A stretch of 17,534 nt of DNA from JBEKTY01 sp049515555 (GCA_049515555.1 JBEKTY010000165.1:1-17534), one strand, 5' to 3'. Shown: positions 6,340 through 13,341, numbered from the stretch's first letter. Notes: generated by a model not told the origin, from the sequence alone. A program made the numbers and translations.

Positions 6340-7404
6340 CTACGGCGATACGATCGCCCGGCTCCGCCGCGGGAGCAGTTTGCACATTAGTGCCCCGCCG
6401 AAATACAGCACCGTCAGCGGCCCGGCCATGAGCAGCAGGCTGTACGGATCGCCGCTGGGCGAGAGCAGCATGGCCAGCACGAAGATGGCCAGGATGGCGA
6501 TCCGCCAGGACGACAAGTAGGCGGCCACGGTAAAGATGCCCACCCGCTCCAGGAACAACATCACCAGCGGCAACTGGAAGCTCACGCCGAAGCCCAGCGG
6601 CAGCAGCAGCACGAAGCCGATCCATTCGTTGATCCGCAGATCGGGGTCGATGCCCAGCATGGCGTTGAAACTGAGCAGGAAGGAGAGCACCTTCTCGAAG
6701 ACCAGGAAGAAGGCCGTCGAGGCCCCGGCCAGAAACAACATGATGCTTACCGGCAGGAAGACGTGCACGTAACGCCTCTCGTGCGGGTACAGGCCGGCGG
6801 CCACGAACGACCAGATCTGATAGAAGACCCAGGGGCTGGCCAGGACCACGCCCACCAGCAGCGAGGCCTTCATGTAGATCATGAAGGTCTCGGTGAAGCT
6901 CAGGCTCCGCATGTGGGTCCGCGGATCGTCGGCCACCAACCGGAACAGGACCAGCGGTTTCAGGCCCTCGATCTTGCCCGCCGTCGGCGGACCGGCCTCG
7001 GGCGGCGAACCGCTGCCGGCCACGCCCGGCCCGGCATTGACGTTACCGGCCACTTCCCCCGGATCGACATACACCACGTCGAAGGAGACGGAACCCTTCT
7101 TGACGATCTTGCGGAGTCGCTCGAGGTCCTCGGGCTTGGAGTAGCCGGCCTCGTCGAGTTTCTCCAGCTCGACGGTGTCGAACGATTTCTCCCCCGCCCG
7201 CTTCTCATAATACTTCACCAGGGCGCTTTCGGCGGGGGTTTGAATGAAGCGGACCACCGGTGCGCCGACGATCAGCCCCACCACGCAGCCCACGATCAGC
7301 CCCAGGATCGACTTGAACAGGCAGGCCCGCAACTCCTCGAGGTGCTGCCCGAAGGTCATCGTGCTGTCGTGGAACAGGTCTTCGTCGGCCGGCGATCGCG
7401 GCAT
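6340..7404 (-). CDS. tatC: Sec-independent protein translocase TatC, with enlarged periplasmic loop
   Basis: This 354-aa protein is about 100 residues longer than E. coli TatC. TatC is the core receptor of the twin-arginine pathway for folded proteins. TMTFGQHLEELRACL at 15-29 is the N-terminal signature before helix 1 (about 33-54). SFTETFMIYMKASLLVG at 169-185, SPWVFYQIWSFVAAGLYPHERR at 190-211 (Glu209 corresponds to the signal-peptide-binding Glu of the second cytoplasmic loop) and further helices to about 340 follow. The extra length is a loop of about 110 residues after helix 1 (about 55-168), containing acidic/basic stretches and a Gly/Pro-rich part at 118-143. The last helices, including SPSGDPYSLLLMAGPL at 315-330, are intact. 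It appears alone: no tatA or tatB is in the window. The start at 7404 has only a weak ribosome-binding site. Confidence 0.95.
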   Translation of the reverse strand: MPRSPADEDLFHDSTMTFGQHLEELRACLFKSILGLIVGCVVGLIVGAPVVRFIQTPAESALVKYYEKRAGEKSFDTVELEKLDEAGYSKPEDLERLRKIVKKGSVSFDVVYVDPGEVAGNVNAGPGVAGSGSPPEAGPPTAGKIEGLKPLVLFRLVADDPRTHMRSLSFTETFMIYMKASLLVGVVLASPWVFYQIWSFVAAGLYPHERRYVHVFLPVSIMLFLAGASTAFFLVFEKVLSFLLSFNAMLGIDPDLRINEWIGFVLLLPLGFGVSFQLPLVMLFLERVGIFTVAAYLSSWRIAILAIFVLAMLLSPSGDPYSLLLMAGPLTVLYFGGALMCKLLPRRSRAIVSP

Positions 7405-7448
7405 GGAGAGGGATCTTCCGCTGGTGGTGAGGCTCGTCAGCCTTCTCT

Positions 7449-7480
7449 GGTGGGGCTCGCTCGGGCTCGACCCGCCCTAC
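7449..7480 (-). repeat. GTAG-headed REP-like palindrome, GGGTGGGTCGAG family, diverged copy
   Basis: On the minus strand it begins GTAGGGCGGGTCGAGCCCGA and ends GCGAGCCCCACC. It has the same outer arms as 29-59 and 13751-13781 but a different middle. It lies in the divergent gap between tatC and manA. Confidence 0.7.
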
Positions 7481-7529
7481 GTCTCTATATCTACCAACTT
7501 GGCCGATTTCGGGCAGTCGCCAAACCCTT

Positions 7530-7535
7530 TATAAT
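7530..7535 (+). promoter_or_regulatory. Candidate -10 element upstream of manA
   Basis: A perfect TATAAT stands 109 bp before the manA start. No good -35 is visible at 16-18 bp, so this may be an extended or activator-dependent promoter, or chance. If used, the leader would include the inverted repeat at 7586-7630. Confidence 0.35.
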
Positions 7536-7585
7536 ACTTTGGCGGCAGGCGGCACGCAACGAAGGACTACCGGAGAGAATACGTT

Positions 7586-7630
7586 GGGGACAGTCGCGCT
7601 TCTTCGCGCAGCGAAAACGCGACTGTCCCC
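7586..7630. repeat. GGGGACAGTC-family inverted repeat just upstream of manA
   Basis: A perfect 13-bp outer inverted repeat, GGGGACAGTCGCG with CGCGACTGTCCCC, encloses an inner TTCGC/GCGAA hairpin. It ends 13 bp before the manA ATG, where a Shine-Dalgarno sequence would be expected. It has the same layout as the element at 4694-4737 (outer GGGGACAGTC arms, inner TTCG/CGAA arms). Confidence 0.8.
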
Positions 7631-7643
7631 CTCGAAAACCCGC

Positions 7644-8621
7644 ATGGACCCTTTGCCACCCCTGCGATTTCGCCCGCTTTTTCGAAGATACCTGTGGGGA
7701 AACCGCCGCCTGGGGACCTGCCTGGGCAAGCCCATCGGCCCGGGCGACGATTACGCCGAAAGCTGGGAGATTTGCGACCGCGGCCAGGATCAGAGCATCG
7801 TCCAGAACGGCCCCCTGGCCGGCACGTCGCTGGGTGAGCTGGTTCGCCGGCGGGGGCCCGAGCTGTTGGGCCGGCACCATCCGCAGCCACGGTTCCCGCT
7901 CTTGGTGAAGTTCCTGGACGCCGCCCGGGCCCTATCCGTTCAGGTCCATCCCAACGACGCCCAGGCGGCCGCGCTCACGCCCCCGGACGTGGGCAAGACC
8001 GAGGCCTGGGTGGTCCTGGCCGCCGAGCCGGGCAGCCTGATCTACGCCGGCCTGAAGCCGGGGGTGGCCCGGGCCGACTTGGCCCAGGCCATCGGCCGCA
8101 GAACGTGCGACCAACTGCTGCACCGCTTCCAGCCCCAGCCCGGCGATTGCGTCTTCCTGCCCGCCGGAACCGTGCACGCCCTGGGCCAAGGGCTGCTGGT
8201 GGCCGAGGTCCAACAGCCCAGCGACACGACCTACCGCCTTTACGATTGGGGCCGGCTGGGGCTCGATGGCCGGCCGCGGGCCCTGCACGTCGAGCAGGGC
8301 CTGGCGGTCGTGGATTTCGAGCGTGGCCCGGTAGACCCCCAACCGCCGCAGCCTACCAGCCGGCAGTGGATTACCCGGCTTGCCGGCTGCGACAAGTTCA
8401 TGCTAGACCGCTGGGCGCTGGACCGGCCGCATACCTTGCGCGGGCAGGGCTGTTGCCATGTCCTGTGCGTACTGGAGGGCTGCGTGCGGATCGAAGGCGA
8501 TCCGACCGCCGACCCCCTGCGGATGGGTGGCGTTGTGCTCATTCCCGCCTCGATTGGTGACGTAAGGCTGCTGCCCGATGGCCGGACGGTGCTCCTGGAC
8601 TGCTACTTACCGCCCGACTGA
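7644..8621 (+). CDS. manA: Mannose-6-phosphate isomerase, class I
   Basis: This 325-aa enzyme is of the type I phosphomannose isomerase (cupin) family. It interconverts mannose 6-phosphate and fructose 6-phosphate, feeding GDP-mannose or mannose catabolism in the cytoplasm. PLRFRPLFRRYLWGNRRLG at 6-24 and GDDYAESWEICDR at 34-46 are typical of the bacterial short form. The zinc ligands are visible: Gln100 and His102 in VQVHPND, Glu120 in GKTEAW and His178 in PAGTVHALG. EVQQPSDTTYRLYDWGR near 188-204 carries the catalytic arginine region. The ATG at 7644 fits the family start, but a dispersed inverted repeat ends 13 bp upstream and no Shine-Dalgarno sequence is seen. Upstream in-frame residues are repeat-encoded. 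It diverges from tatC. Confidence 0.95.
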   Translation: MDPLPPLRFRPLFRRYLWGNRRLGTCLGKPIGPGDDYAESWEICDRGQDQSIVQNGPLAGTSLGELVRRRGPELLGRHHPQPRFPLLVKFLDAARALSVQVHPNDAQAAALTPPDVGKTEAWVVLAAEPGSLIYAGLKPGVARADLAQAIGRRTCDQLLHRFQPQPGDCVFLPAGTVHALGQGLLVAEVQQPSDTTYRLYDWGRLGLDGRPRALHVEQGLAVVDFERGPVDPQPPQPTSRQWITRLAGCDKFMLDRWALDRPHTLRGQGCCHVLCVLEGCVRIEGDPTADPLRMGGVVLIPASIGDVRLLPDGRTVLLDCYLPPD

Positions 8622-8624
8622 CCT

Positions 8625-8652
8625 TTGTGCGGGGGCGACAGGTGGATATAAT
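8625..8652 (+). promoter_or_regulatory. Candidate promoter of the small lipoprotein gene
   Basis: TTGTGC, 16 bp, then a perfect TATAAT. It starts four bases after manA ends. The predicted leader of about 135 nt would contain the heptamer inverted repeat at 8663-8780. Confidence 0.4.
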
Positions 8653-8662
8653 TCGCCGCTCG

Positions 8663-8780
8663 CTGGTGGCTGGTGGCTAGTGGCTGGCGGCTGGTCGGAG
8701 GACCCGCCCGCTCGCGGTCGTCCAACAACCAGCAACGAGCCACCAGCAACGAGCCACCAGCCACTAGCCACTAGCCACTG
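8663..8780. repeat. Heptanucleotide repeats in inverted arms (GGTGGCT / AGCCACC type)
   Basis: The left arm (about 8663-8697) is a run of 7-mers such as GGTGGCT GGTGGCT AGTGGCT. The right arm (about 8727-8780) is the complementary type, AGCCACC/CCACTAG, again with period 7. They can pair into a long imperfect hairpin. The right arm ends just before the ribosome-binding site of the lipoprotein gene. Confidence 0.8.
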
Positions 8781-8795
8781 AACAGGAGCACGCCT

Positions 8796-9095
8796 GTGGG
8801 CAGGTTCTGGATCGTAGCGGTGGCGGCGGCCTGCACGGCGGCCGGGAGCGGTTGTCTGGCCCCGCCCCGACTGCTGCATCCCGGTACCGAGAAGCAGCAG
8901 CAGGCGCGGGCCCAGCGCTTCGAGCCCTATCCGGAGCCCGACACGGGGCCACCGATCGTGGGCGCCCGGCCGCCCGACTATCAGTATCCGCGGGCGGAAG
9001 TGCTTCGCGTCCAGCCGCGGCTGGGCGAGTGGCCGGGCCAGCCTTGTCCCGCGCCACCGGACGGAGCGGTGCAGCCCAGCTTGCCGCCGCAGTAA
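8796..9095 (+). CDS. Small probable lipoprotein, planctomycete-type, unknown function
   Basis: This is a 99-aa protein. Residues 1-19 form a signal peptide (MGRFWIVAVAAACTAAGSG) followed by Cys20, so lipid attachment is likely although the lipobox (GSGC) is not ideal. The rest is hydrophilic and proline-rich, with LLHPGTEKQQQARAQRFEPY at 26-45 and PEPDTGPPIVGARPPDY at 46-62. I recall similar short proteins with LLHPGT...QQARAQRFDPYPE motifs in planctomycetes, always uncharacterised. The GTG at 8796 is supported by AGGAG 8 bp upstream. It sits between manA and the pseudouridine synthase gene on the same strand, with its own candidate promoter. Function unknown. Confidence 0.75.
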   Translation: MGRFWIVAVAAACTAAGSGCLAPPRLLHPGTEKQQQARAQRFEPYPEPDTGPPIVGARPPDYQYPRAEVLRVQPRLGEWPGQPCPAPPDGAVQPSLPPQ

Positions 9096-9203
9096 CACGC
9101 CGTCGAGACTGGCGCCCGGGCAACCTGCTATACTGGATGGCGCGATGGTTTCCTGCACTCAGCGACGAGCCACCCCGCCAGCGGCAGTTTTGGGCAGAGC
9201 GAT

Positions 9204-10163
9204 ATGATGTCCGGCGACAAGCGACGAAAACGGTTCCCATCCGGCCCCGCACGCAATGCCGAGGGCCAACGGCTGCAAAGCCGGCCCAAGACGAAGCGTC
9301 CCCCCGCCCGCCCCGGCACTGCCGAGCGCCAGATGAAGCCGGCCGGGAGAAGACCCAAGCCCCAAGGCCCAAGACCCAAGCCCCAAGCCCTAATCCCTCA
9401 TCCCCAATCCCCAATCCCCAACGCCGACCTCGTGCGGCTCCAAAAAGTACTGGCCGCCGCCGGGCTGGGCAGCCGCCGCCAATGCGAAGAGCTGATTACC
9501 TCCGGCCGGGTCGAGGTCGATCGCCAGATGGTCGCCCGGTTGGGAACCCGGGTCGATCCCGGACGGCAGGAGATCCACGTCGATGGCCAGCCGCTATCGG
9601 TCGGGCGGCGAGTCTACTATGCGGTCAACAAGCCCAAGGGCGTGGTGACCACCAATCGCGACCCTTCGGGCCGGCCGCGGGTGGTCGATCTGGTGCCGGG
9701 CCACGATGCACGCCTGTTCGCCATCGGCCGCCTGGACCTCACCAGCGAGGGCCTCATCCTGGTGACCAACGACGGCGAGCTGGCCAACCGCTTGACCCAT
9801 CCGCGTTACGGGGTTGGAAAGACCTACCTGGCCCAGGTGGCCGGCCGGCCGGCGCCGGAGATTTTGGCCCGGCTGTGCCGAGGCGTGCATCTGGCCGAGG
9901 GGCTTGCTCGGGCCGAGTCGGTCCGGGTCCAGTCGCATTGGAAGGAGAGCACGTGGCTGGAGATCGTGCTCCGCGAGGGCCAGAACCGCGAGATCCGGCG
10001 GCTGCTGGCCAAGGTGGGGCACAAGGTGCTGCGGCTGGTGCGAACCGCCGTCGGCCCGGTCCGGCTGGGCAAACTCCGCCCCGGCCAGTCGCGGCCCCTC
10101 ACGCCGGCCGAGTTGCGGGCGATAAAAGGAGTCAGGAGTCAGGAGTCAGAAGTTAGAAGTTAG
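9204..10163 (+). CDS. RsuA/RluB-type pseudouridine synthase with repeat-encoded termini
   Basis: This 319-aa protein converts a specific uridine of 16S or 23S rRNA to pseudouridine. An S4 RNA-binding domain spans about 77-125 (RLQKVLAAAGLGSRRQCEEL at 78-97, then SGRVEVDR). The catalytic domain has NKPKGVVTT at 142-150, the active-site Asp178 in AIGRLDLTSEGLILVTNDG, KTYLAQV, and REGQNREIRRLLAKVGHKV near 257-275. The N-terminal 75 residues are basic and low-complexity. Residues about 50-73 are read from heptamers of the CCCCAAT/CCCAAGA type. The last 11 residues (GVRSQESEVRS) and the stop codon come from another heptamer array. The start (ATGATG at 9204/9207) is weakly supported: a -10-like TATACT lies at 9129, but no good ribosome-binding site is seen. 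A later start near residue 75 cannot be excluded. RsuA versus RluB/E/F is not decided. Confidence 0.9.
   Translation: MMSGDKRRKRFPSGPARNAEGQRLQSRPKTKRPPARPGTAERQMKPAGRRPKPQGPRPKPQALIPHPQSPIPNADLVRLQKVLAAAGLGSRRQCEELITSGRVEVDRQMVARLGTRVDPGRQEIHVDGQPLSVGRRVYYAVNKPKGVVTTNRDPSGRPRVVDLVPGHDARLFAIGRLDLTSEGLILVTNDGELANRLTHPRYGVGKTYLAQVAGRPAPEILARLCRGVHLAEGLARAESVRVQSHWKESTWLEIVLREGQNREIRRLLAKVGHKVLRLVRTAVGPVRLGKLRPGQSRPLTPAELRAIKGVRSQESEVRS
9352..9422 (+). repeat. Heptanucleotide array inside the pseudouridine synthase gene
   Basis: About ten consecutive 7-mers of the forms AAGCCCC, AAGGCCC, AAGACCC, AATCCCT, AATCCCC, ending just before AACGCCG. The array is translated without a stop as a Pro/Lys/Gln-rich linker (PRPKPQALIPHPQSPIPN). 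Confidence 0.85.
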
Positions 10164-10318
10164 AAGTTAGGAGTTAGGAGTTAGAATGACGAGCGTAACG
10201 CATTCAGTGAACGGCCGACCTCCTCCCGCGGTTCCCGCAAACAGGATCATCATGACGACTTTCTCGCCTCCCTTCTGACTTCTGACTTCTGACTCCTGAC
10301 TTCTACTTCCTACCTTCC
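10127..10318. repeat. Heptanucleotide arrays in inverted arms (GAGTCAG / CTGACTC type) between rluB-like gene and pyrK
   Basis: The left arm, about 10127-10184, runs through the 3' end of the pseudouridine synthase gene as GAGTCAG x3, AAGTTAG x3 and GAGTTAG x2, supplying the stop TAG. After about 85 bp of other sequence, the right arm (10271-10318) has the complementary period-7 units (TTCTGAC, TCCTGAC) and runs to the ATG of pyrK. The arms can pair into a large imperfect hairpin. Confidence 0.85.
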
Positions 10319-11182
10319 ATGAACCGCCACTCGTCCCATCCCCACCAGCTCTGCCAGATCGTAGTTCGGGTCGTCGAGAACGTGCCTGTAGCCCGCGACA
10401 CGTACCGCCTGCGCTTGCGGTGCGCGGCGATTGCCCGCCGGATCTTGCCCGGGCAGTTCGTGATGCTGCGGCTGCCCCACAGCAGCGATCCGCTGCTGGG
10501 CCGGCCGCTGGCAATGTATGACGTGATCGGCCACGACCGCGGCGAGCCGGACGACCTGGAGATCGTATATCAGGTGGTGGGCCGGATGACGCGGCTGCTG
10601 GCCGGCCTGGAGCCCGGCTGTGAGCTGGAGGTCTGGGGCCCGCTGGGAAACGGGTTCCCGCCGGCCGAGGGTCAGCACCTGGTGCTGGTGGCGGGCGGGA
10701 TCGGGCAGACGCCGCTCTTGGCCCTGGCCCGCGAGTGCCTGGGGCTCCGGCGCTACGGCGACCCGCCGCGGCAGGTCCCGCCGGCCCGCCGGGTCACGCT
10801 CTGCTACGGCTGCCGCACGGCCGAGTACCTGGCCTGCGTGGACGATTTCCGCCGCGCCGGGGTCGAGGTCCGCCTGAGCACCGACGACGGCTCGGCCGGG
10901 CATCACGGCTTGGTGACCGAGCTGCTGCCGCCCGTGGTCGAGGCCTCGCCGTTGCCATGCCGGATCGTGGCCTGCGGACCGGAGAAGATGCTGCGGGCCA
11001 CGGCGGCGCTGGCCGCCCGAATGGGCCTCGCCTGCCAGCTCTCGCTGGAGAGCCCCATGGCCTGCGGGATCGGCATCTGCTTTAGCTGCGTGGCGAAGAT
11101 CCGCGACGCCGCCGGCCACTGGGATTACCGGCGGATCTGCGTCGAGGGGCCGGTGTTCGACGCCGCCGACGTCGAGTTGTGA
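10319..11182 (+). CDS. pyrK: Dihydroorotate dehydrogenase electron-transfer subunit type protein
   Basis: This 287-aa protein is of the ferredoxin-reductase-like PyrK family, which carries FAD and a [2Fe-2S] cluster and passes electrons from the class 1B dihydroorotate dehydrogenase PyrD to NAD+ in pyrimidine synthesis. GQFVMLRLP at 45-53 and GRPLAMYDV at 61-69 bind flavin. LVLVAGGIGQTPLLALA at 121-137 is the nucleotide-binding turn. Cys249, Cys254 and Cys257 (MACGIGICFSCVAK) with Cys274 (RRICVEGPVF) form the cluster motif typical of PyrK. No pyrD is adjacent, which is unusual because pyrK and pyrD are normally neighbours in Bacillus-type operons. The ATG at 10319 follows a heptamer array directly and has no evident Shine-Dalgarno sequence. 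A homologous electron-transfer role for another dehydrogenase is possible. Confidence 0.88.
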   Translation: MNRHSSHPHQLCQIVVRVVENVPVARDTYRLRLRCAAIARRILPGQFVMLRLPHSSDPLLGRPLAMYDVIGHDRGEPDDLEIVYQVVGRMTRLLAGLEPGCELEVWGPLGNGFPPAEGQHLVLVAGGIGQTPLLALARECLGLRRYGDPPRQVPPARRVTLCYGCRTAEYLACVDDFRRAGVEVRLSTDDGSAGHHGLVTELLPPVVEASPLPCRIVACGPEKMLRATAALAARMGLACQLSLESPMACGIGICFSCVAKIRDAAGHWDYRRICVEGPVFDAADVEL

Positions 11183-11192
11183 GCAGCGGAAG

Positions 11193-11288
11193 CTCCCCTC
11201 GCCTTTTGGGAGAGGGGCAGGGGGTGAGGGCCATTAACCAATTTCGCGCAAAGCCCCAAACTCCACCTTCCGCCGTCCGCCCTCCGCC
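11193..11288. repeat. CCCTC/GAGGG repeat and short heptamers between pyrK and rpsT
   Basis: CTCCCCTCGCC, TTTT, then GGGAGAGGGG and AGGGGGTGAGGGCC (11193-11232) is a hairpin-like repeat. It is matched by the diverged copy at 11825-11861. Further on, TTCCGCC GTCCGCC CTCCGCC (about 11267-11287) is another period-7 run, ending at the 3' end of rpsT. The hairpin is not followed by a T-run, so I do not call a terminator. Confidence 0.6.
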
Positions 11289-11573
11289 TTATGCACCGGG
11301 TGCGGCCGGCGTCTTGAGGGCCTTGAGCTTGGCCGACAGGCGGGACTTGGTCCGCGCCGCCGCATTGCGGTGGATGACCTTATGAGCGGCCGCGCGATCG
11401 AGCTTCCGGGCCGCCTGTTGCAACTCGCCTTGGGCCGTCTCGAGGTTGCCGGCCTTCACCGCCTCGACCACCTTGCGGACCTGCGTCTTGAGGGCATGCT
11501 TGACCGAGCGGTTCCGCTCGCGACGAGCGATATTCTGGCGGAGCCGTTTCTTGGCACTACTGGAATGGGGCAT
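11289..11573 (-). CDS. rpsT: 30S ribosomal protein S20
   Basis: At 94 aa this is the usual length for S20, a helical protein that binds 16S rRNA in the body of the small subunit. The N-terminus MPHSSSAKKRLRQNIARRER and the central NRSVKHALKTQVRKVVEAV are family signatures. KVIHRNAAARTKSRLSAKLK at 65-84 is the conserved C-terminal helix, and the protein is strongly basic throughout. The last residues (KTPAAPGA) are a short variable tail. The ATG at 11573 is preceded by GACGGAAATC, a modest ribosome-binding site. A perfect TTGACA hexamer lies upstream at 11678-11683 (minus), but I see no matching -10, so the promoter is unassigned. It is convergent with pyrK and monocistronic in appearance. Confidence 0.97.
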   Translation of the reverse strand: MPHSSSAKKRLRQNIARRERNRSVKHALKTQVRKVVEAVKAGNLETAQGELQQAARKLDRAAAHKVIHRNAAARTKSRLSAKLKALKTPAAPGA

Positions 11574-11700
11574 GATTTCCGTCTTGCGTGATGTCCGAAG
11601 GGGGCTGCTACTTTTACTTTACGTGCCGCGAACGGCTACTGGATTGTTACGCAATTCCGCGGTCTTGTCTAGTGCCCTGTCAACAATGGTTTGGTGCGGG

Positions 11701-11762
11701 GGTGGCACGCCCTGAAAGGGCGTGGCTGGGTGGCTCACCACGCCCTTTCAGGGCGTGCCACC
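11701..11762. repeat. Perfect 25-bp inverted repeat (GGTGGCACGCCCTGAAAGGG type)
   Basis: Arms 11701-11725 and 11738-11762 are exact reverse complements around a 12-nt loop. Each arm also contains its own smaller palindrome, GCCC-TGAAA-GGGC. It lies in the 305-bp gap between rpsT and the TPR gene, which transcribe in the same direction. No T-run follows on either strand, so it looks like a dispersed REP/BIME-type repeat rather than a terminator. Confidence 0.8.
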
Positions 11763-11824
11763 CATACCGCCCCAGTACGAGCCAACTTAAGCGAGTCTGG
11801 CGTTGCAATTACGGATTGGTCGGT

Positions 11825-11861
11825 CCCCTCCCCATACGGGAGGGGGGTTGGGGTGAGGGCC
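11825..11861. repeat. CCCCTCCCC...GGGAGG/GGGTGAGGGCC repeat, second copy
   Basis: Same layout as 11193-11232: a pyrimidine arm, a short loop (ATAC), a purine arm, then GGTTGGGGTGAGGGCC. It stands just downstream of the 3' end of the TPR gene. Confidence 0.6.
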
Positions 11862-11878
11862 TTTGAGCGCGCGTGGGG

Positions 11879-13333
11879 TCAGGAGGCGGCCGCCCCGCCC
11901 CTTTCGGCCCCGATCCGCTTGAGCAGATCCGAGACGTCCCGGTAGGCGAAATCCAAGGCCGCCAGCGTCGACAACTGCTTCTCGGCCACGGCCCAATCCT
12001 TCATGCCCATGGCCAGTTTTCCGGCCCGGTACAGGGCCAGCTTCTTGTTGTCCGCGTCCCGGTCGGGGATCTCCTGGATGGCGGCCTCGAAGTGCTGCAT
12101 GGCCAGCCGATGCTGCTTGATATTCCGGAAGCACTCGCCCAATTTGAGGAGGCTGAGCCCCTTCCGCCGCGGGTCATTCTTGGCGATCTGGTACTCCTTG
12201 ATCGCCTCGTTGTACTCACCCTTCATCTGCAACCGGACGGCCACCTCGTAGCGGTGCAGCAGGTTGGCCGGGTAGCGTATGCAACGGCTCCGGTAGACGA
12301 CCAGCTCGCGCTCGATGACCTGGGTACGGATGCGGTCGAACTCGGCCTTGTCGGCCTCGTCGCCGGTCTGTTTGGCCTTCTTGTCGGCGGCGATCATCTT
12401 GAACTTCAGGTGCCGCAGTTGCACGTCCTCGATCTTCTCCCGCAGGTCGGGATCGTCGCCCGAGACCTTCAGGGCCTCGTTGAACACCTCTTCGGCTTCC
12501 GGGAAACGGTCGGCGTTGAGGTACCAATTGGCCAGCTCGTGGTAGCCCGACAGGTCGGTGGGCTGGCGGGCGATGCGGCGTTTGAGGCGTTCTTCGTGGG
12601 TGAGTTCTTCTTCCTGGCCGGCCTGGCCCTTGCCGCCGCGGCTATCGGCGCCCTCCTCGCCGTACTTGCCCTGTACGATGGTCTTCTCGACGGCCAGCGA
12701 GGCGATGGCCCGCTGGGCTTCGTCGTCGTTGGGCCGGGCCTGCTCCACGCGATGCCAGAAGGCGATGGCCTCGTCGAACCGCTTGCGCTTGCCCAGGGCC
12801 ACGCCCAGTTGTTTGCAGACCTCCGGGTCCTTGGGGGTGGTATCCACCGCGCAGCGCAAGTAGAACAGCTCGCAATCGGCGAAGCCGGTGTAGACCGGCC
12901 CTTCACCCTCGTCCGCCACCCGCTCGCAGACCGTGGCCAGCGAAGTTAGGGTCTGCACGTCCCACGGATTGACCTTCAGGATGGTGATGCCGTTCTTGAT
13001 GGCCTCATCCCAGTCGGACTGGGCGATGGCTTTTTTCAGGGCACTGCGGGCCCCCCGCTCCTTGAAGTGGGCCAGCGGGCTGCCCTTCTTGTTGTTGTTA
13101 TATTTCTTCTGCAGGTTCCCAATGTAATTCTGGACGTAAACCATGTGCGAGGGATAGCCCAGCACGCACTGCGTGAACAGCTCGGTGGCGTAATCGTAGT
13201 TCTCCTGCGCAACCTGCTTGCTGGCGTGCTCGAAGCACTTTTGCAGACGCTTCATCACAGTGGGGGAGGGCGGCTCCCGCTTCGTCGGGTGCTCCGGCTG
13301 GCCGGCACCGGCGGAATCGTCTGGTCTTGCCAT
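11879..13333 (-). CDS. Tetratricopeptide-repeat protein, unknown function
   Basis: This 484-aa protein has no signal peptide or membrane segment, so it is probably cytoplasmic. TPR-like helix pairs are recognisable by the A/G-Y-x2-A and F/L-A-x2-P spacing: about 31-62 (ACxx..NYDYATELFTQCVLGYP), 107-134, 170-203 (CKQLGVALGKRKRFDEAIAFW), 263-292 (GYHELANWYLNADRFPEAEEVF) and about 370-450. A charged, Gly-rich linker (about 222-248, EEGADSRGGKGQAGQEEEL) separates two TPR blocks. Residues 300-350 are Lys/Glu-rich and may be coiled coil. I recall similar long TPR proteins as conserved in planctomycetes, without a known role. The start at 13333 has no Shine-Dalgarno sequence, but a -10-like TAGAAT ends 8 bp before the ATG, so the transcript may be leaderless. 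Partner proteins cannot be inferred. Confidence 0.8.
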   Translation of the reverse strand: MARPDDSAGAGQPEHPTKREPPSPTVMKRLQKCFEHASKQVAQENYDYATELFTQCVLGYPSHMVYVQNYIGNLQKKYNNNKKGSPLAHFKERGARSALKKAIAQSDWDEAIKNGITILKVNPWDVQTLTSLATVCERVADEGEGPVYTGFADCELFYLRCAVDTTPKDPEVCKQLGVALGKRKRFDEAIAFWHRVEQARPNDDEAQRAIASLAVEKTIVQGKYGEEGADSRGGKGQAGQEEELTHEERLKRRIARQPTDLSGYHELANWYLNADRFPEAEEVFNEALKVSGDDPDLREKIEDVQLRHLKFKMIAADKKAKQTGDEADKAEFDRIRTQVIERELVVYRSRCIRYPANLLHRYEVAVRLQMKGEYNEAIKEYQIAKNDPRRKGLSLLKLGECFRNIKQHRLAMQHFEAAIQEIPDRDADNKKLALYRAGKLAMGMKDWAVAEKQLSTLAALDFAYRDVSDLLKRIGAERGGAAAS

Positions 13334-13341
13334 AATCGTCT

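Noticed and set aside
7499..7535. A full sigma-70 promoter for manA pairing TTGGCC at 7499 with TATAAT at 7530
   Set aside because: The spacing is 25 bp, far beyond the workable 16-18 bp; only the -10 is reported.
8852..10156. A 434-aa plus-strand open frame
   Set aside because: It overlaps the lipoprotein and pseudouridine synthase genes in another frame and is Arg/Pro/Gly-rich, as expected from a shadow frame in GC-rich DNA.
10127..10318. A CRISPR array
   Set aside because: The repeats are 7 bp, tandem and without unique spacers of constant length, and no cas gene is present.
11193..11232. A rho-independent terminator for pyrK
   Set aside because: The hairpin is not followed by a T-run, and a related copy occurs at 11825-11861, so a dispersed repeat explains it better.
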